A stretch of DNA of 52,858 nt, taken from VRUE01 sp035260485 (GTDB lineage: Bacteria > Actinomycetota > Thermoleophilia > Solirubrobacterales > 70-9). Numbering within the stretch: the first letter of the stretch is position 1; the number at the start of each line of letters is the position of its first letter. Shown here one piece after another: positions 16,493 through 24,203 of the stretch. Below the pieces are notes generated by a model. The model was not told the origin of the DNA. It saw nothing but the letters and a program-made list of their open reading frames with translations, and made no database searches. A program made the translations under genes and the position numbers. The stretch covers positions 1 through 52,858 of the forward strand of contig DATFVC010000051.1 in the NCBI GenBank assembly GCA_035260485.1, read 5' to 3'.

Positions 16493-17839
16493 ATGAGCAT
16501 GAGTGTGCTCGTGATCGCCAACGACTTCTCGGCGGTCAACATCGCGATCCCGACGATGGAGAAGGACTTCTCCACGAACGTCAATACGATCCAGTGGGTG
16601 GTCAACGCCTACGCGCTGACCTTCGGCGTGATGATCGTCACCGGCGGCCGCCTCGCCGACATGTTCGGGCGTCGCCGGGCGTTCTTCCTAGGCACGGCGA
16701 TCTTCGCCTCGATGTCGGCCCTGGGAGGAGCGGCGCAGACGGAGACTTGGCTGATCGCGACCCGCGTCGTGATGGGAATCGGCGGGGCGCTGATGTGGCC
16801 GGCGATCCTCGGCATGACCTTCGAGTTGCTGCCCTCGGACAAGGCCGGACTTGCCGGCGGGATAATCCTCGGCGCCGCCGGCCTCGGCAACGCGATCGGC
16901 CCGCTGATCGGCGGTGTCCTCACCGACACGCTGAGCTGGCGCTGGATCTTCTTCCTCAACGTTCCGATTGCGCTCTTCGCTGTCGTCGTCACCTACTACC
17001 TGGTGCAGGTCAAGGAGCCGGAAACCGGTGCGCAGAAGATCGACTATCCGGGGATCGCAACCCTCTCGATCGGTCTCGTCTCCCTGCTGATCGGTCTCGA
17101 CCAGGTCGACGACTGGGGCTGGGGCGATCCCCGCGTGATCGGCATGTTCGTGCTGGCAGCGGTCCTGATCGCCTCCTTCGTGTCGATCGAGCGCCGGGCC
17201 GGCCTGAGCGCGTTGGTGCCCCGGAGGGTGGTCGAGAATGAGAGCTTCCGAGCCTCGTGCGTGGCGATCACGCTGATGTCAGCGACCTTCTTCGCCGCGC
17301 TGCTCTACCTGCCGCAGTTCATGCAGAAGCACCTCGGCTACTCGCCGCTCGAAGCAGGCGTCGGCGTGCTGCCCTTCCTGGCGACCTTCGCGCTCGTCTC
17401 CTTCATCGCCGGGCCGCTCTACAACCGGGTTGGGGCTAAGCCGCTGGCTGTGGTCGGGGCTGGCTGCATCGCCGTCGCGCCGTTCCTCTTCTCACAGGTC
17501 ACCGAAGGCTCTGCCTACGGTGCGCTGGTGCCTGGGATGTTCGTGCTGGGAATCGGGATCGGCAGCTTCTACCCGACGGCGACGACGGCCGGAGTCACTT
17601 CTGTCGACGAATCGCAGAGCAGCCTTGCCGGGGGCATCCTCTACATGTGCCAGATCGCCGGCGGCGCGATCGGTCTCGGCCTGACCACCACGGTCTTCTC
17701 GGCCCAGGGCTCGTTCGTCGACGGCATCCAGGCTGCCTTCCGCCTCGACGCGGGGCTCTCGCTCCTCGGCTTCCTGATCGCGCTGTTCTTCATCGGCGGC
17801 AGGTTGTTCAGCGGGCGAGCAGCCCGCGAAGCGGCCTAG
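16493..17839 (+). CDS. MFS drug-efflux-type transporter (DHA2, 14-TM)
   Basis: This inner-membrane proton-driven exporter of the EmrB/QacA subgroup has motif A as GGRLADMFGRRRAF near residue 45 and motif C as GPLIGGVLTDTLSWRWIFF near 140. About 14 hydrophobic segments fit in 448 aa. The first membrane helix seems to begin before the first ATG: the 15 upstream codons back to 16448 (reading ..RTTVLALFA) continue the helix but contain no ATG, GTG or TTG. The true start may therefore be non-canonical or lie within the helix. It is divergent from leuA and its substrate is unknown. Confidence 0.88.
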   Translation: MSMSVLVIANDFSAVNIAIPTMEKDFSTNVNTIQWVVNAYALTFGVMIVTGGRLADMFGRRRAFFLGTAIFASMSALGGAAQTETWLIATRVVMGIGGALMWPAILGMTFELLPSDKAGLAGGIILGAAGLGNAIGPLIGGVLTDTLSWRWIFFLNVPIALFAVVVTYYLVQVKEPETGAQKIDYPGIATLSIGLVSLLIGLDQVDDWGWGDPRVIGMFVLAAVLIASFVSIERRAGLSALVPRRVVENESFRASCVAITLMSATFFAALLYLPQFMQKHLGYSPLEAGVGVLPFLATFALVSFIAGPLYNRVGAKPLAVVGAGCIAVAPFLFSQVTEGSAYGALVPGMFVLGIGIGSFYPTATTAGVTSVDESQSSLAGGILYMCQIAGGAIGLGLTTTVFSAQGSFVDGIQAAFRLDAGLSLLGFLIALFFIGGRLFSGRAAREAA

Positions 17840-17842
17840 CCG

Positions 17843-18406
17843 CTACAGCGACTGGTGGACGCTGTCGTTGCCGCTACCGGCGATCAAGGTGTCTTCACCG
17901 TAACCACCCCGCAGCACGTCGTTGCCGGGGCCACCGATCAGCACGTCCTTCCCTTCGCCGCCATATAGAAGATCGTCACCGCGCCCACCGACCAGCCGGT
18001 CGTTACCTTCCCCACCGATCAGTTTGTCGGGCCCGCTGCCGCCGAGCAGGAAGTCGTCACCGGCGCCGCCGCGCATCGTCACCGGGATCGAGACCTCCTG
18101 GGCAACGGCGACCCGGTCGTCGCCGCCTCCGGCGTTGACTTCGAAGCCGGCGATCGATGGCGCGGCGCAGACCAGCTCGTTCTGCTGGGCTTCGGGATGC
18201 GCGCAGACGGTGCCGCCGACTTCCAGCTGCACCGCTGAGTCGATCACGTATTCGCGGCCGTCGGGGCTCAGCCAGATCCGGATCATGTTCGCTTCCTCCC
18301 CGCCGGCAAGCAGCACCGTGTAGGTCTTCTGAGTGGCATGCGTGACTGCGGGCGCCAGCAGCGCCAGGAGGGCAACCGAGATGATCAGGAGCTTCTTCAT
18401 CGGCAA
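17843..18406 (-). CDS. small secreted RTX-repeat calcium-binding protein
   Basis: A 187-aa protein with a signal peptide (KKLLIISVALLALLAPAVTHA, cleavage expected near residue 25) and, after a 80-residue unannotated domain, eight contiguous nonapeptides of the form GGxGxDxLx at about residues 111-182. Examples are GGEGNDRLV and GGPGNDVLR. Such repeats bind calcium and fold as a parallel beta-roll once outside the cell. No catalytic domain, adhesin domain or type I secretion gene accompanies it, and export is probably by Sec. It is convergent with the MFS gene, with 3 nt between them. Function beyond calcium binding is unknown. Confidence 0.85.
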   Translation of the reverse strand: MPMKKLLIISVALLALLAPAVTHATQKTYTVLLAGGEEANMIRIWLSPDGREYVIDSAVQLEVGGTVCAHPEAQQNELVCAAPSIAGFEVNAGGGDDRVAVAQEVSIPVTMRGGAGDDFLLGGSGPDKLIGGEGNDRLVGGRGDDLLYGGEGKDVLIGGPGNDVLRGGYGEDTLIAGSGNDSVHQSL

Positions 18407-18437
18407 GTCGTCTCCGCCACCGATCGGGTCGGAGCGT

Positions 18438-19472
18438 CTATGTAGGAAACAGCACGACCTTGCCTACGTTGCGGCGTTCGGCGATGAATTTGTGTGCCTC
18501 GCCGGTGCGCTCGAAGGGAAATGCCTCAGCCACGACCGGATCGAGGCGGCCCGCCTCGAGGTCGGCGTTCAGCGGCTCGAGCACCCGATCGAGGCTGCCT
18601 TCGGCATCCCACCACTTCAACATGTTGAGCCCGAAGACCCCTTTGTTCTCGTTCATGATCAGGAGACTCTTCCACCACGGCATCGTCGTCGTTGGCATCG
18701 ACACCAGGCTCTTCAGCATCGCGGGAATGTCTCTCTTGCCATCTCTGGAGCCCTCGGAAAGTCCGTACATCACCAATCGCCCGCCCGAGCGCAAGAGGCG
18801 GTAGTCCTTGCGGAATGACGTCGGGCCGAGCGCGTCGATGACCAGATCCACCCCCTCCCCGCCGGTGATCCGCATCGTCTCCGCCTCGAAGTCGAGCGAG
18901 CGGTAGTCGATCGGATGGTCGACACCCTGGGCCCGGATCGCATCGTGCTTGGCCGGCGAGGCCGTGCCGAAGATCTCGGCGCCCACGTTGCGAGCGATCT
19001 GCGTGGCCGAGATGCCCACGCCCCCGGCGGCGGCGTGGATCAAGACGCGGTCGCCCTTGCGCAGACTGCCCATCACGATCAGCGCCGCGTAGGCGGTGCC
19101 GTAGTTGACGGGAATAGCGGCTCCCTGCTCGAAGCTGAACCCGTCGGCAAGGGGCAGCACCTGATCGGCGGGGACCGTGACCAGCTCCGCCTGGCCGCCA
19201 AAGCGGGTGCCGGCTATGACGCGGTCGCCAACCCTGTGATCGCTGACGCCCTCCCCCACCGACTCGACCTCACCGGCGACCTCGTAGCCGAGCACGCAGG
19301 GTGGTTTCGGCGCATCGGGGTAGAGACCGACCCGGGCCATCGTGTCAGCGAAGTTGATCCCGGCGGCTTTGACCTCGATCCGAACCTCGCCGGGGCCGAC
19401 CGGCGGGTCCGGGCGCTCCTCCACCCGCAGCACGTCGTATCCGCCCGTCCCCGTCAGCACCACCGCCTTCAC
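18438..19472 (-). CDS. NADPH:quinone-oxidoreductase-like MDR protein (VAT-1-like)
   Basis: This 344-aa medium-chain dehydrogenase/reductase lacks the catalytic zinc ligands. It starts MKAVVLTGTGGYDVLRV, has the GroES-like segment GINFADTMARVGLYPDAP and the NAD(P)-binding AAAGGVGISATQIAR near residue 150. The overall pattern is closest to the quinone oxidoreductase and VAT-1 branch, which reduce quinones or enones. The physiological substrate cannot be told. It follows serA by 21 nt on the same strand and may be co-transcribed with serC-serA. Confidence 0.82.
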   Translation of the reverse strand: MKAVVLTGTGGYDVLRVEERPDPPVGPGEVRIEVKAAGINFADTMARVGLYPDAPKPPCVLGYEVAGEVESVGEGVSDHRVGDRVIAGTRFGGQAELVTVPADQVLPLADGFSFEQGAAIPVNYGTAYAALIVMGSLRKGDRVLIHAAAGGVGISATQIARNVGAEIFGTASPAKHDAIRAQGVDHPIDYRSLDFEAETMRITGGEGVDLVIDALGPTSFRKDYRLLRSGGRLVMYGLSEGSRDGKRDIPAMLKSLVSMPTTTMPWWKSLLIMNENKGVFGLNMLKWWDAEGSLDRVLEPLNADLEAGRLDPVVAEAFPFERTGEAHKFIAERRNVGKVVLFPT

Positions 19473-19493
19473 CGGTTGGAGCCTACCGCGCGA

Positions 19494-21074
19494 TCAGAGA
19501 TCGACCGAGCGACCGATCGAGAAGCCGTCGAGCTCGAGGATCTTCTCGATCGTCTCCACCCGCACCGGCGCATCGGTGGTCAGTGCCATCACCGCGCTCT
19601 CGCCGCCCGGCTCGGCGCCGACCGCGGCGGAGATGATGTTGACGCCCTCCTCACCGAACATCGTCCCGACCCTGCCGATCATTCCCGGCCGATCGGCGTA
19701 GCTGAAGACGGCGAGGTGGTCGGCGAACGGCAAGTAGAAGCTCTCGCCGAGGACAGATACCAGGTAGGGCTCGTTGCGCGGCCCGACCCCGGTCCCGGCG
19801 ACCTCGACCGCTTCCTCACCCGCGCCCAGCCGCACCGTGACCAGCTCGGTGAAGCTCTCGGAGCTGCTGTCCTTGGTCTCGACCAGCTCGATTCCGCGCT
19901 CCTCGGCCATCTGCGGAGCGTTGACCAGGTTGACCGGCTCCTCGGTGTGCCCGGAGAGGATGCCGACCAGAACCGCGATCCCGAGCAGGCGGGTGTCGTG
20001 AGTGGCGATGCGGCCGCGGAACTCGACCGTGACGCCCTCGATCGAACCGCTCCCGAGCCCTTGCGCGAGGCGGCCGAGCTTTTCGCAGAGCGGTACAAAT
20101 GGAGCAAGCGCCTCCATCTCCTCCGGGCGAACCGCGGCGATGTTGACCGCGTTGGTGACCACCCCACCACTCAGCGCCGCGATCACCTGTTCTGCCGTCA
20201 CCACCCCTGCCCGGTCCTGCGCCTCGGCGGTAGAGGCGCCAAGATGCGGGGTGACGACGACGTCCTCGCGGGCGAACAGTGGGTGCTCGGTGAAGGGCTC
20301 CTCGGGGAAGACGTCCAGCGCAGCACCGCCCAGCTTGCCCGACTCGAGTCCGGCCAATACGGCGTCGAGGTCGACAAGCTCGCCGCGAGCGCAGTTGACG
20401 ACTCGCGCCCCATCTTTCATCGCGGCGACCACGCCGGAGTCGATCAGGTCAATCGTGTCCGGAGTCTTCGGCACGTGCAGGGTGACGATGTCTGCCCGCC
20501 CGAGCAGTTCCTCGAGCTCCTCTACTCCCTCGACGCCAAGCTCCCGAAAGCGCTCCGCCGAGACGAACTTGTCGAAGGCGACCACATCCATCTCGAAGCC
20601 CTGCGCCCGCTTGGCGACGAGCTGGCCGATCCGGCCGAAGCCGATCACGCCGAGCGTCTTCCCGTAGAGCTCGGCGCCCTTGAACTTCGGCCGCTCCCAG
20701 GCGCCGCCGGTCAGCGAGGCATGGGCCTGCGGCACGTTGCGGCAGAGGGCGAGCATCAGCGCCAAGGTGTGCTCGGCCGCCGCAACCGAGTTCGATTCGG
20801 GGGCGTTGGCGACGACGATGCCCCGCCGGGTAGCGGCGGGAATGTCGACGTTGTCGACGCCGGTGCCGGCCCGGCCGATCACCTTGAGGCGGCCGGCGCG
20901 CTCGATCAGGTCCGGCGTGACTTGGGTGGCGGAGCGAACCAGGATCGCGTCGTACTCGCCGATCGCCTCGCGCAGCTCGTCCTCCGACATCTCGAGGCCG
21001 AGGTCGACATCGAAGCTCTCGCGCAGCAGCTCGACGCCGGAGTCGGCGATCTTCTCCTTGACGAGGACCTTCAC
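19494..21074 (-). CDS. serA: D-3-phosphoglycerate dehydrogenase, long ACT-containing form
   Basis: SerA oxidises 3-phosphoglycerate to 3-phosphohydroxypyruvate, the first step of serine synthesis. The NAD-binding GVIGFGRIGQLVAKRA is near residue 145, NCARGELVDLDAVL holds the catalytic Arg region, and TPHLGAST the catalytic His. The 526-aa length includes the intervening ASB domain and a C-terminal ACT domain (ADRPGMIGRVGTMFGEEGVN), so serine feedback is likely. The GTG start overlaps the serC stop by 4 nt, tying translation of the two genes together. Confidence 0.96.
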   Translation of the reverse strand: MKVLVKEKIADSGVELLRESFDVDLGLEMSEDELREAIGEYDAILVRSATQVTPDLIERAGRLKVIGRAGTGVDNVDIPAATRRGIVVANAPESNSVAAAEHTLALMLALCRNVPQAHASLTGGAWERPKFKGAELYGKTLGVIGFGRIGQLVAKRAQGFEMDVVAFDKFVSAERFRELGVEGVEELEELLGRADIVTLHVPKTPDTIDLIDSGVVAAMKDGARVVNCARGELVDLDAVLAGLESGKLGGAALDVFPEEPFTEHPLFAREDVVVTPHLGASTAEAQDRAGVVTAEQVIAALSGGVVTNAVNIAAVRPEEMEALAPFVPLCEKLGRLAQGLGSGSIEGVTVEFRGRIATHDTRLLGIAVLVGILSGHTEEPVNLVNAPQMAEERGIELVETKDSSSESFTELVTVRLGAGEEAVEVAGTGVGPRNEPYLVSVLGESFYLPFADHLAVFSYADRPGMIGRVGTMFGEEGVNIISAAVGAEPGGESAVMALTTDAPVRVETIEKILELDGFSIGRSVDL

Positions 21075-22210
21075 CTGGTCACCTCGGGCGCGTTCTCGAT
21101 GGTCCAGTCGATGCAGGCGGTGAGCGCTTCGACGTCGGCGGGCTCGACGTCGGGGAACATGCCGACACGGAGCTGGTTGCGGCCCAGCTTCCGGTAGGGC
21201 TCGACGTCGACGATCCCGTTGGCGCGGAGGGTCGCGGCCAGGACGGCGGCATCGACCGAGTCGGCGAAGTCGATCGTGCCGACCACCAACGAGCGTTTTG
21301 CCGGGTCGGCAACGAAGGGAGTGGCGAAGTCGGCCGCCTCAGCCCAGCCGTAGAGGTGCCCTGAGGAGGTACCGGTCCGCTGCACGCACCAATTGAGACC
21401 GCCGCCGGACAGCATCCACTCGACCTGGTCGGCGAGCAGCAGCAGGGTTGCCACGGCGGGCGTGTTGTAGGTCTGGTCCTTGCGCGAGTTCTCGAGCGCC
21501 GTCTGCAGTGAGAGGAAGGCCGGCTGCCAGCGGTCGGTGACGCCGTCGAGCTGCTCGATGCGCTCGATCGCCGCCGGGCTGAGCAGCGCCAGCCAGAGGC
21601 CGCCCTCGGCACCGAAGGCCTTCTGCGGTGCGAAGTAATAAGCGTCGGCCTGAGAGGGGTCGAGTGGCAACCCCCCGGCGCCGGAGGTGCCGTCGACCAG
21701 CACCAGCGCGTCGGCGGCCACATCCGGCCGGCGGACCCCGACCATCACCCCGGTCGAAGTCTCGTTGTGCGCCCAGGCGATCGTGTCCGCATTTGGATCG
21801 GCGACCGGCTCGGGCGCGTCGCCGGGCTCTGCCTCGACCACGATCGGGTCCTCGAGGAAGGGTGCAGCGGCGGTCGCCTTGGCGAACTTCTGCGAGAACT
21901 CGCCGTAGCTGAGGTGCAGGGCGCGATTGCGCACCAGCCAGGCGGTGGCGGCGTCCCAGAAGGCCGTCGTGCCACCGTTTCCGAGCGCCACTTCGTAACC
22001 GCCGGGCAGCCTAAACAGCTCGCCGAGGCCGGCCCGGATGCGGGCGACGAGGTCGCGCACGGGCGCCTGGCGGTGCGACGTTCCCATCACGTCGGAGCGC
22101 TCGGCCAGGGCGGCGAGCGCCTCCGGCCGGACCTTGGAAGGTCCGCAGCCGAAGCGGCCGTCGGCCGGCTTGAGATCGGCCGGGATCTGAACTGAGGTCG
22201 AGGTGGGCAT
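21071..22210 (-). CDS. serC: phosphoserine aminotransferase (mycobacterial type)
   Basis: SerC transaminates 3-phosphohydroxypyruvate to phosphoserine using glutamate. The 379-aa protein matches the actinobacterial SerC subtype: FGCGPSKVRPEAL at the N-terminus, MGTSHRQAPV, VLVDGTSGAGG, and the PLP Lys in FAPQKAFGAEGG near residue 196. It is the first gene of a serC-serA operon with a 4-nt overlap. The upstream gap is shared with a divergent cupin gene and contains a 12-nt palindrome that may be a regulatory site. Confidence 0.94.
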   Translation of the reverse strand: MPTSTSVQIPADLKPADGRFGCGPSKVRPEALAALAERSDVMGTSHRQAPVRDLVARIRAGLGELFRLPGGYEVALGNGGTTAFWDAATAWLVRNRALHLSYGEFSQKFAKATAAAPFLEDPIVVEAEPGDAPEPVADPNADTIAWAHNETSTGVMVGVRRPDVAADALVLVDGTSGAGGLPLDPSQADAYYFAPQKAFGAEGGLWLALLSPAAIERIEQLDGVTDRWQPAFLSLQTALENSRKDQTYNTPAVATLLLLADQVEWMLSGGGLNWCVQRTGTSSGHLYGWAEAADFATPFVADPAKRSLVVGTIDFADSVDAAVLAATLRANGIVDVEPYRKLGRNQLRVGMFPDVEPADVEALTACIDWTIENAPEVTR

Positions 22211-22228
22211 CGGCGGAGAAGGTTATTG

Positions 22229-22240
22229 ACCCGCGCGGGT
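22229..22240. promoter_or_regulatory. palindrome in the serC/cupin divergent promoter region
   Basis: ACCCGCGCGGGT is a perfect 12-nt palindrome in the 67-nt gap between two divergent starts. On the plus strand it is followed by TTGACC (22240-22245, 5 of 6 to -35) and, 17 nt later, by CATACGAT before the cupin ATG. A regulator bound here could affect both genes. Strongly GC palindromes occur by chance in such DNA. Confidence 0.3.
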
Positions 22241-22277
22241 TGACCTCGCCGACACGGAGTCGCATACGATCCCGTCG

Positions 22278-22712
22278 ATGGCGGATGCGGCGGATCAGGG
22301 AGTGGTGCAAGGCGACGGCTACGCGGTTGCCAACCTCGCCGACATCGGCGAGGGCTACGGCTTCCGTAAGATCCGCAAGGAGCTCGGCGTGACCGCCTTC
22401 GGCGCCAATGCGATCGTCCTCCCCCCGTCTTATGAGACCGGTCGCCACCTCCACGAGGAGCAGGAGGAGCTCTACTTCCTGCACAGTGGCCGCGTCGCGA
22501 TCGAGTTTGGCGACGGCTCGAGCCACGAGCTGGAGCCGGGCGGCCTCGCCCGGGTCGATGCGGCGACCATCCGCAAGATCCGCAACCTGAGCGACTCAGA
22601 GGACGCCGTCTACGTCGTTGTCGGCGGCAAGGACGGCTACGTCGGTCGCGACGGAAAGCTGCCGCCTGGCGAGGAGTCTCGCTTCGGTGGCGACGGCCCC
22701 CCCGGGGCTTGA
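22278..22712 (+). CDS. cupin-domain protein
   Basis: A 144-aa single-domain cupin. The metal-binding motif 1 is HLHEEQEELYFLHSGRVAIEFGDG, with two His and a Glu, near residues 56-80. Motif 2 follows as LEPGGLARVDAATIRKIRNLSD, in which the usual His is replaced, so metal binding may be incomplete. Cupins of this size act as small-molecule isomerases, dioxygenases or sensors, and nothing in the neighbourhood decides between them. The ATG lacks a Shine-Dalgarno sequence. A palindromic element follows 28 nt after the stop. Confidence 0.8.
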   Translation: MADAADQGVVQGDGYAVANLADIGEGYGFRKIRKELGVTAFGANAIVLPPSYETGRHLHEEQEELYFLHSGRVAIEFGDGSSHELEPGGLARVDAATIRKIRNLSDSEDAVYVVVGGKDGYVGRDGKLPPGEESRFGGDGPPGA

Positions 22713-22739
22713 GCGCGTAGCAAGCGAAGAGCCCGGCCA

Positions 22740-22860
22740 TCCTCCAGTCGAATTGATGTCGCACGCCCCTTCGGGGCTTAGCGACTGTGCTGGTGCGCGG
22801 CTACCGCCGCGCAGGAGACAGATTGCATATCGCGGCCTTCGGCCACATTCGACTGGAGGA
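22740..22860 (+). repeat. palindromic multi-hairpin element, copy 1
   Basis: Perfect outer arms of 14 nt (22740-22753 and 22847-22860) enclose a roughly 100-nt core at 22750-22850. The core contains three internal stems: GCCCC-TTC-GGGGC inside GTCGC/GCGAC, GCGCGGC/GCCGCGC, and GGCC-TTC-GGCC. Core ends are GAATTGATGTCGC and CACATTC. The core recurs inverted at 23050-23149, including a perfect 36-nt match (22750-22785 against 23114-23149). It begins 28 nt after the cupin stop. Confidence 0.85.
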
Positions 22861-23021
22861 CGACCGGACTCTTCTCCCAGCACGAACTCTTCCCCGGCAG
22901 CGCGAGCTCGGATCAGGCAACGACGCCACAGCCAATCCAGCTCTCAGCTGAGCGCCGCGACCTCTCGGCAGGAAAAGCTGGAACACCCGAGACCGGAGCG
23001 AGGGAAGCTGGAGCGGATGGG
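22861..23021. other. spacer between the two palindromic elements
   Basis: These 161 nt carry no ORF with coding character. The only local feature is the 10-nt palindrome CTCAGCTGAG inside a possible CCAGCT/AGCTGG stem. Nothing links it to either neighbouring gene. Confidence 0.5.
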
Positions 23022-23177
23022 AGAGCCGGGAGGCGATATGCCTCTCCGGGAATGTCGCCGAAGGCGGCGAAATGCAATCAGTCAATTGCGCGGCGCAGCC
23101 GCGCTCTTTCTCGGTCGCTAAGCCCCGAAGGGGCGTGCGACATCAATTCCCGGAGAGGCATATCGCCTCCCGGCTCT
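23022..23177 (-). repeat. palindromic multi-hairpin element, copy 2 (inverted)
   Basis: Perfect outer arms of 32 nt (23022-23053 and 23146-23177) enclose a core at 23050-23149 that is the inverted relative of copy 1. The three internal stems are kept: GTCGC/GCGAC around GCCCC/GGGGC, GCGCGGC-TGC-GCCGCGC, and TCGCCG-CCTT-CGGCGA. The outer arms share no sequence with copy 1 beyond GAAT/ATTC, yet are fully self-complementary. The element ends 10 nt after the ilvC stop, so it may end or protect that transcript. Confidence 0.85.
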
Positions 23178-23187
23178 ACCGACAGAC

Positions 23188-24192
23188 TCAGAACTCGGTG
23201 TCGATCCAGGGCATCATCTTGCGCAGGTCGCCGCCGACCTCCTCGACTTCGTGGGCGGCGCCCTCCTCACGCATGCGGGCTAGGTTCTCGCCGCCGGCAC
23301 GGTTCTCGGCGATCCACTCCTTGGCGAACTCGCCCGACTGGATCTCGCCGAGGATCTGCTTCATCGCCGCCCGCGACTCCTCGCCGATGACGCGCTTGCC
23401 GCGGGTCATGTCGCCGTACTCGGCCGTGTTGGAGATCGAGTAGCGCATCCCCTGGATCCCCTTCTCGTACATCAGGTCGGCGATCAGCTTCAGCTCGTGC
23501 AGGCACTCGAAGTAGGCAAGGCGCGGGTCATATCCCGCCTCGACCAGGGTCTCGAAACCGGCTCGGACCAGCTCCGAGGCGCCACCGCAGAGGACCGCCT
23601 GCTCGCCGAAGAGGTCGGTCTCGCACTCGTCCTTGAAGGTCGTCTCGATGATCGCGGCGCGGCCGCCGCCGATCCCGGCCGCGTAGGCGAGGACGAGGTC
23701 GTGGGCGTTGCCGGTGGCGTCCTGGTGGACGGCCATCAGGCAGGGCACACCGTGCCCTTCCTCGTACTGGCGGCGCACGAGGTGGCCGGGGCCCTTGGGG
23801 GCGACCATGCCGATGTCAACCCCAGGCGGAGGGAGGATCTGCTCGAAGTGGATCGTGAAGCCGTGGGCGAAGAGGAGGAGATTGCCGGCAGCGATCCCGT
23901 CCGAGATCTCCGCCTCCCAGACTTCCGCCTGTTTCTCGTCGGGAAGAAGCACCATGACGACATCTCCGCGGCTGGCTGCTTCGGCGATATCGAGCACCTC
24001 CAACCCGGCGCCCTCCGCTTGCGCGCGGCTGGACGAGTCGGAGCGCAGGCCAACCACGACATCGACGCCGGAGTCCTTCAGGTTGAGAGCGTGAGCATGG
24101 CCCTGGGAGCCGTAGCCGAGAATTGCGACGGTCTTCCCCTCGAGCTTCGAGAGGTCGGCGTCCTTGTCGTAGAAGATGTCGTCGGTTTTCAT
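23188..24192 (-). CDS. ilvC: ketol-acid reductoisomerase, class I
   Basis: IlvC isomerises and reduces acetolactate (or acetohydroxybutyrate) with NADPH in valine, leucine and isoleucine synthesis. The 334-aa length is that of the short class I enzyme. The Rossmann motif GYGSQGHAHALNL is near residue 26, followed by the cofactor-specificity loop LRSDSSSRAQ, whose serines suit NADPH. The knotted C-terminal domain has the metal ligands in DECETDLFGEQAVLCGG. It lies 11 nt after menE on the same strand and far from ilvBN, from which the menaquinone genes separate it. Confidence 0.97.
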   Translation of the reverse strand: MKTDDIFYDKDADLSKLEGKTVAILGYGSQGHAHALNLKDSGVDVVVGLRSDSSSRAQAEGAGLEVLDIAEAASRGDVVMVLLPDEKQAEVWEAEISDGIAAGNLLLFAHGFTIHFEQILPPPGVDIGMVAPKGPGHLVRRQYEEGHGVPCLMAVHQDATGNAHDLVLAYAAGIGGGRAAIIETTFKDECETDLFGEQAVLCGGASELVRAGFETLVEAGYDPRLAYFECLHELKLIADLMYEKGIQGMRYSISNTAEYGDMTRGKRVIGEESRAAMKQILGEIQSGEFAKEWIAENRAGGENLARMREEGAAHEVEEVGGDLRKMMPWIDTEF

Positions 24193-24203
24193 GGCTGGTC
24201 AGG

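Noticed and set aside
16482..16605. 81-residue version of the leuA leader ORF starting at 16605
   Set aside because: Its first 62 codons lie largely opposite the MFS gene; the ATG at 16419 has its own GGAG and gives a classic 19-residue leader.
18915..21197. A 760-codon open frame on the plus strand
   Set aside because: It is the shadow of serA and the MDR gene; the translation is His/Arg/Asp-rich with no domain pattern.
22740..23177. CRISPR array
   Set aside because: The two repeats are inverted, about 100 nt long and internally palindromic, with one 161-nt spacer and no cas gene.
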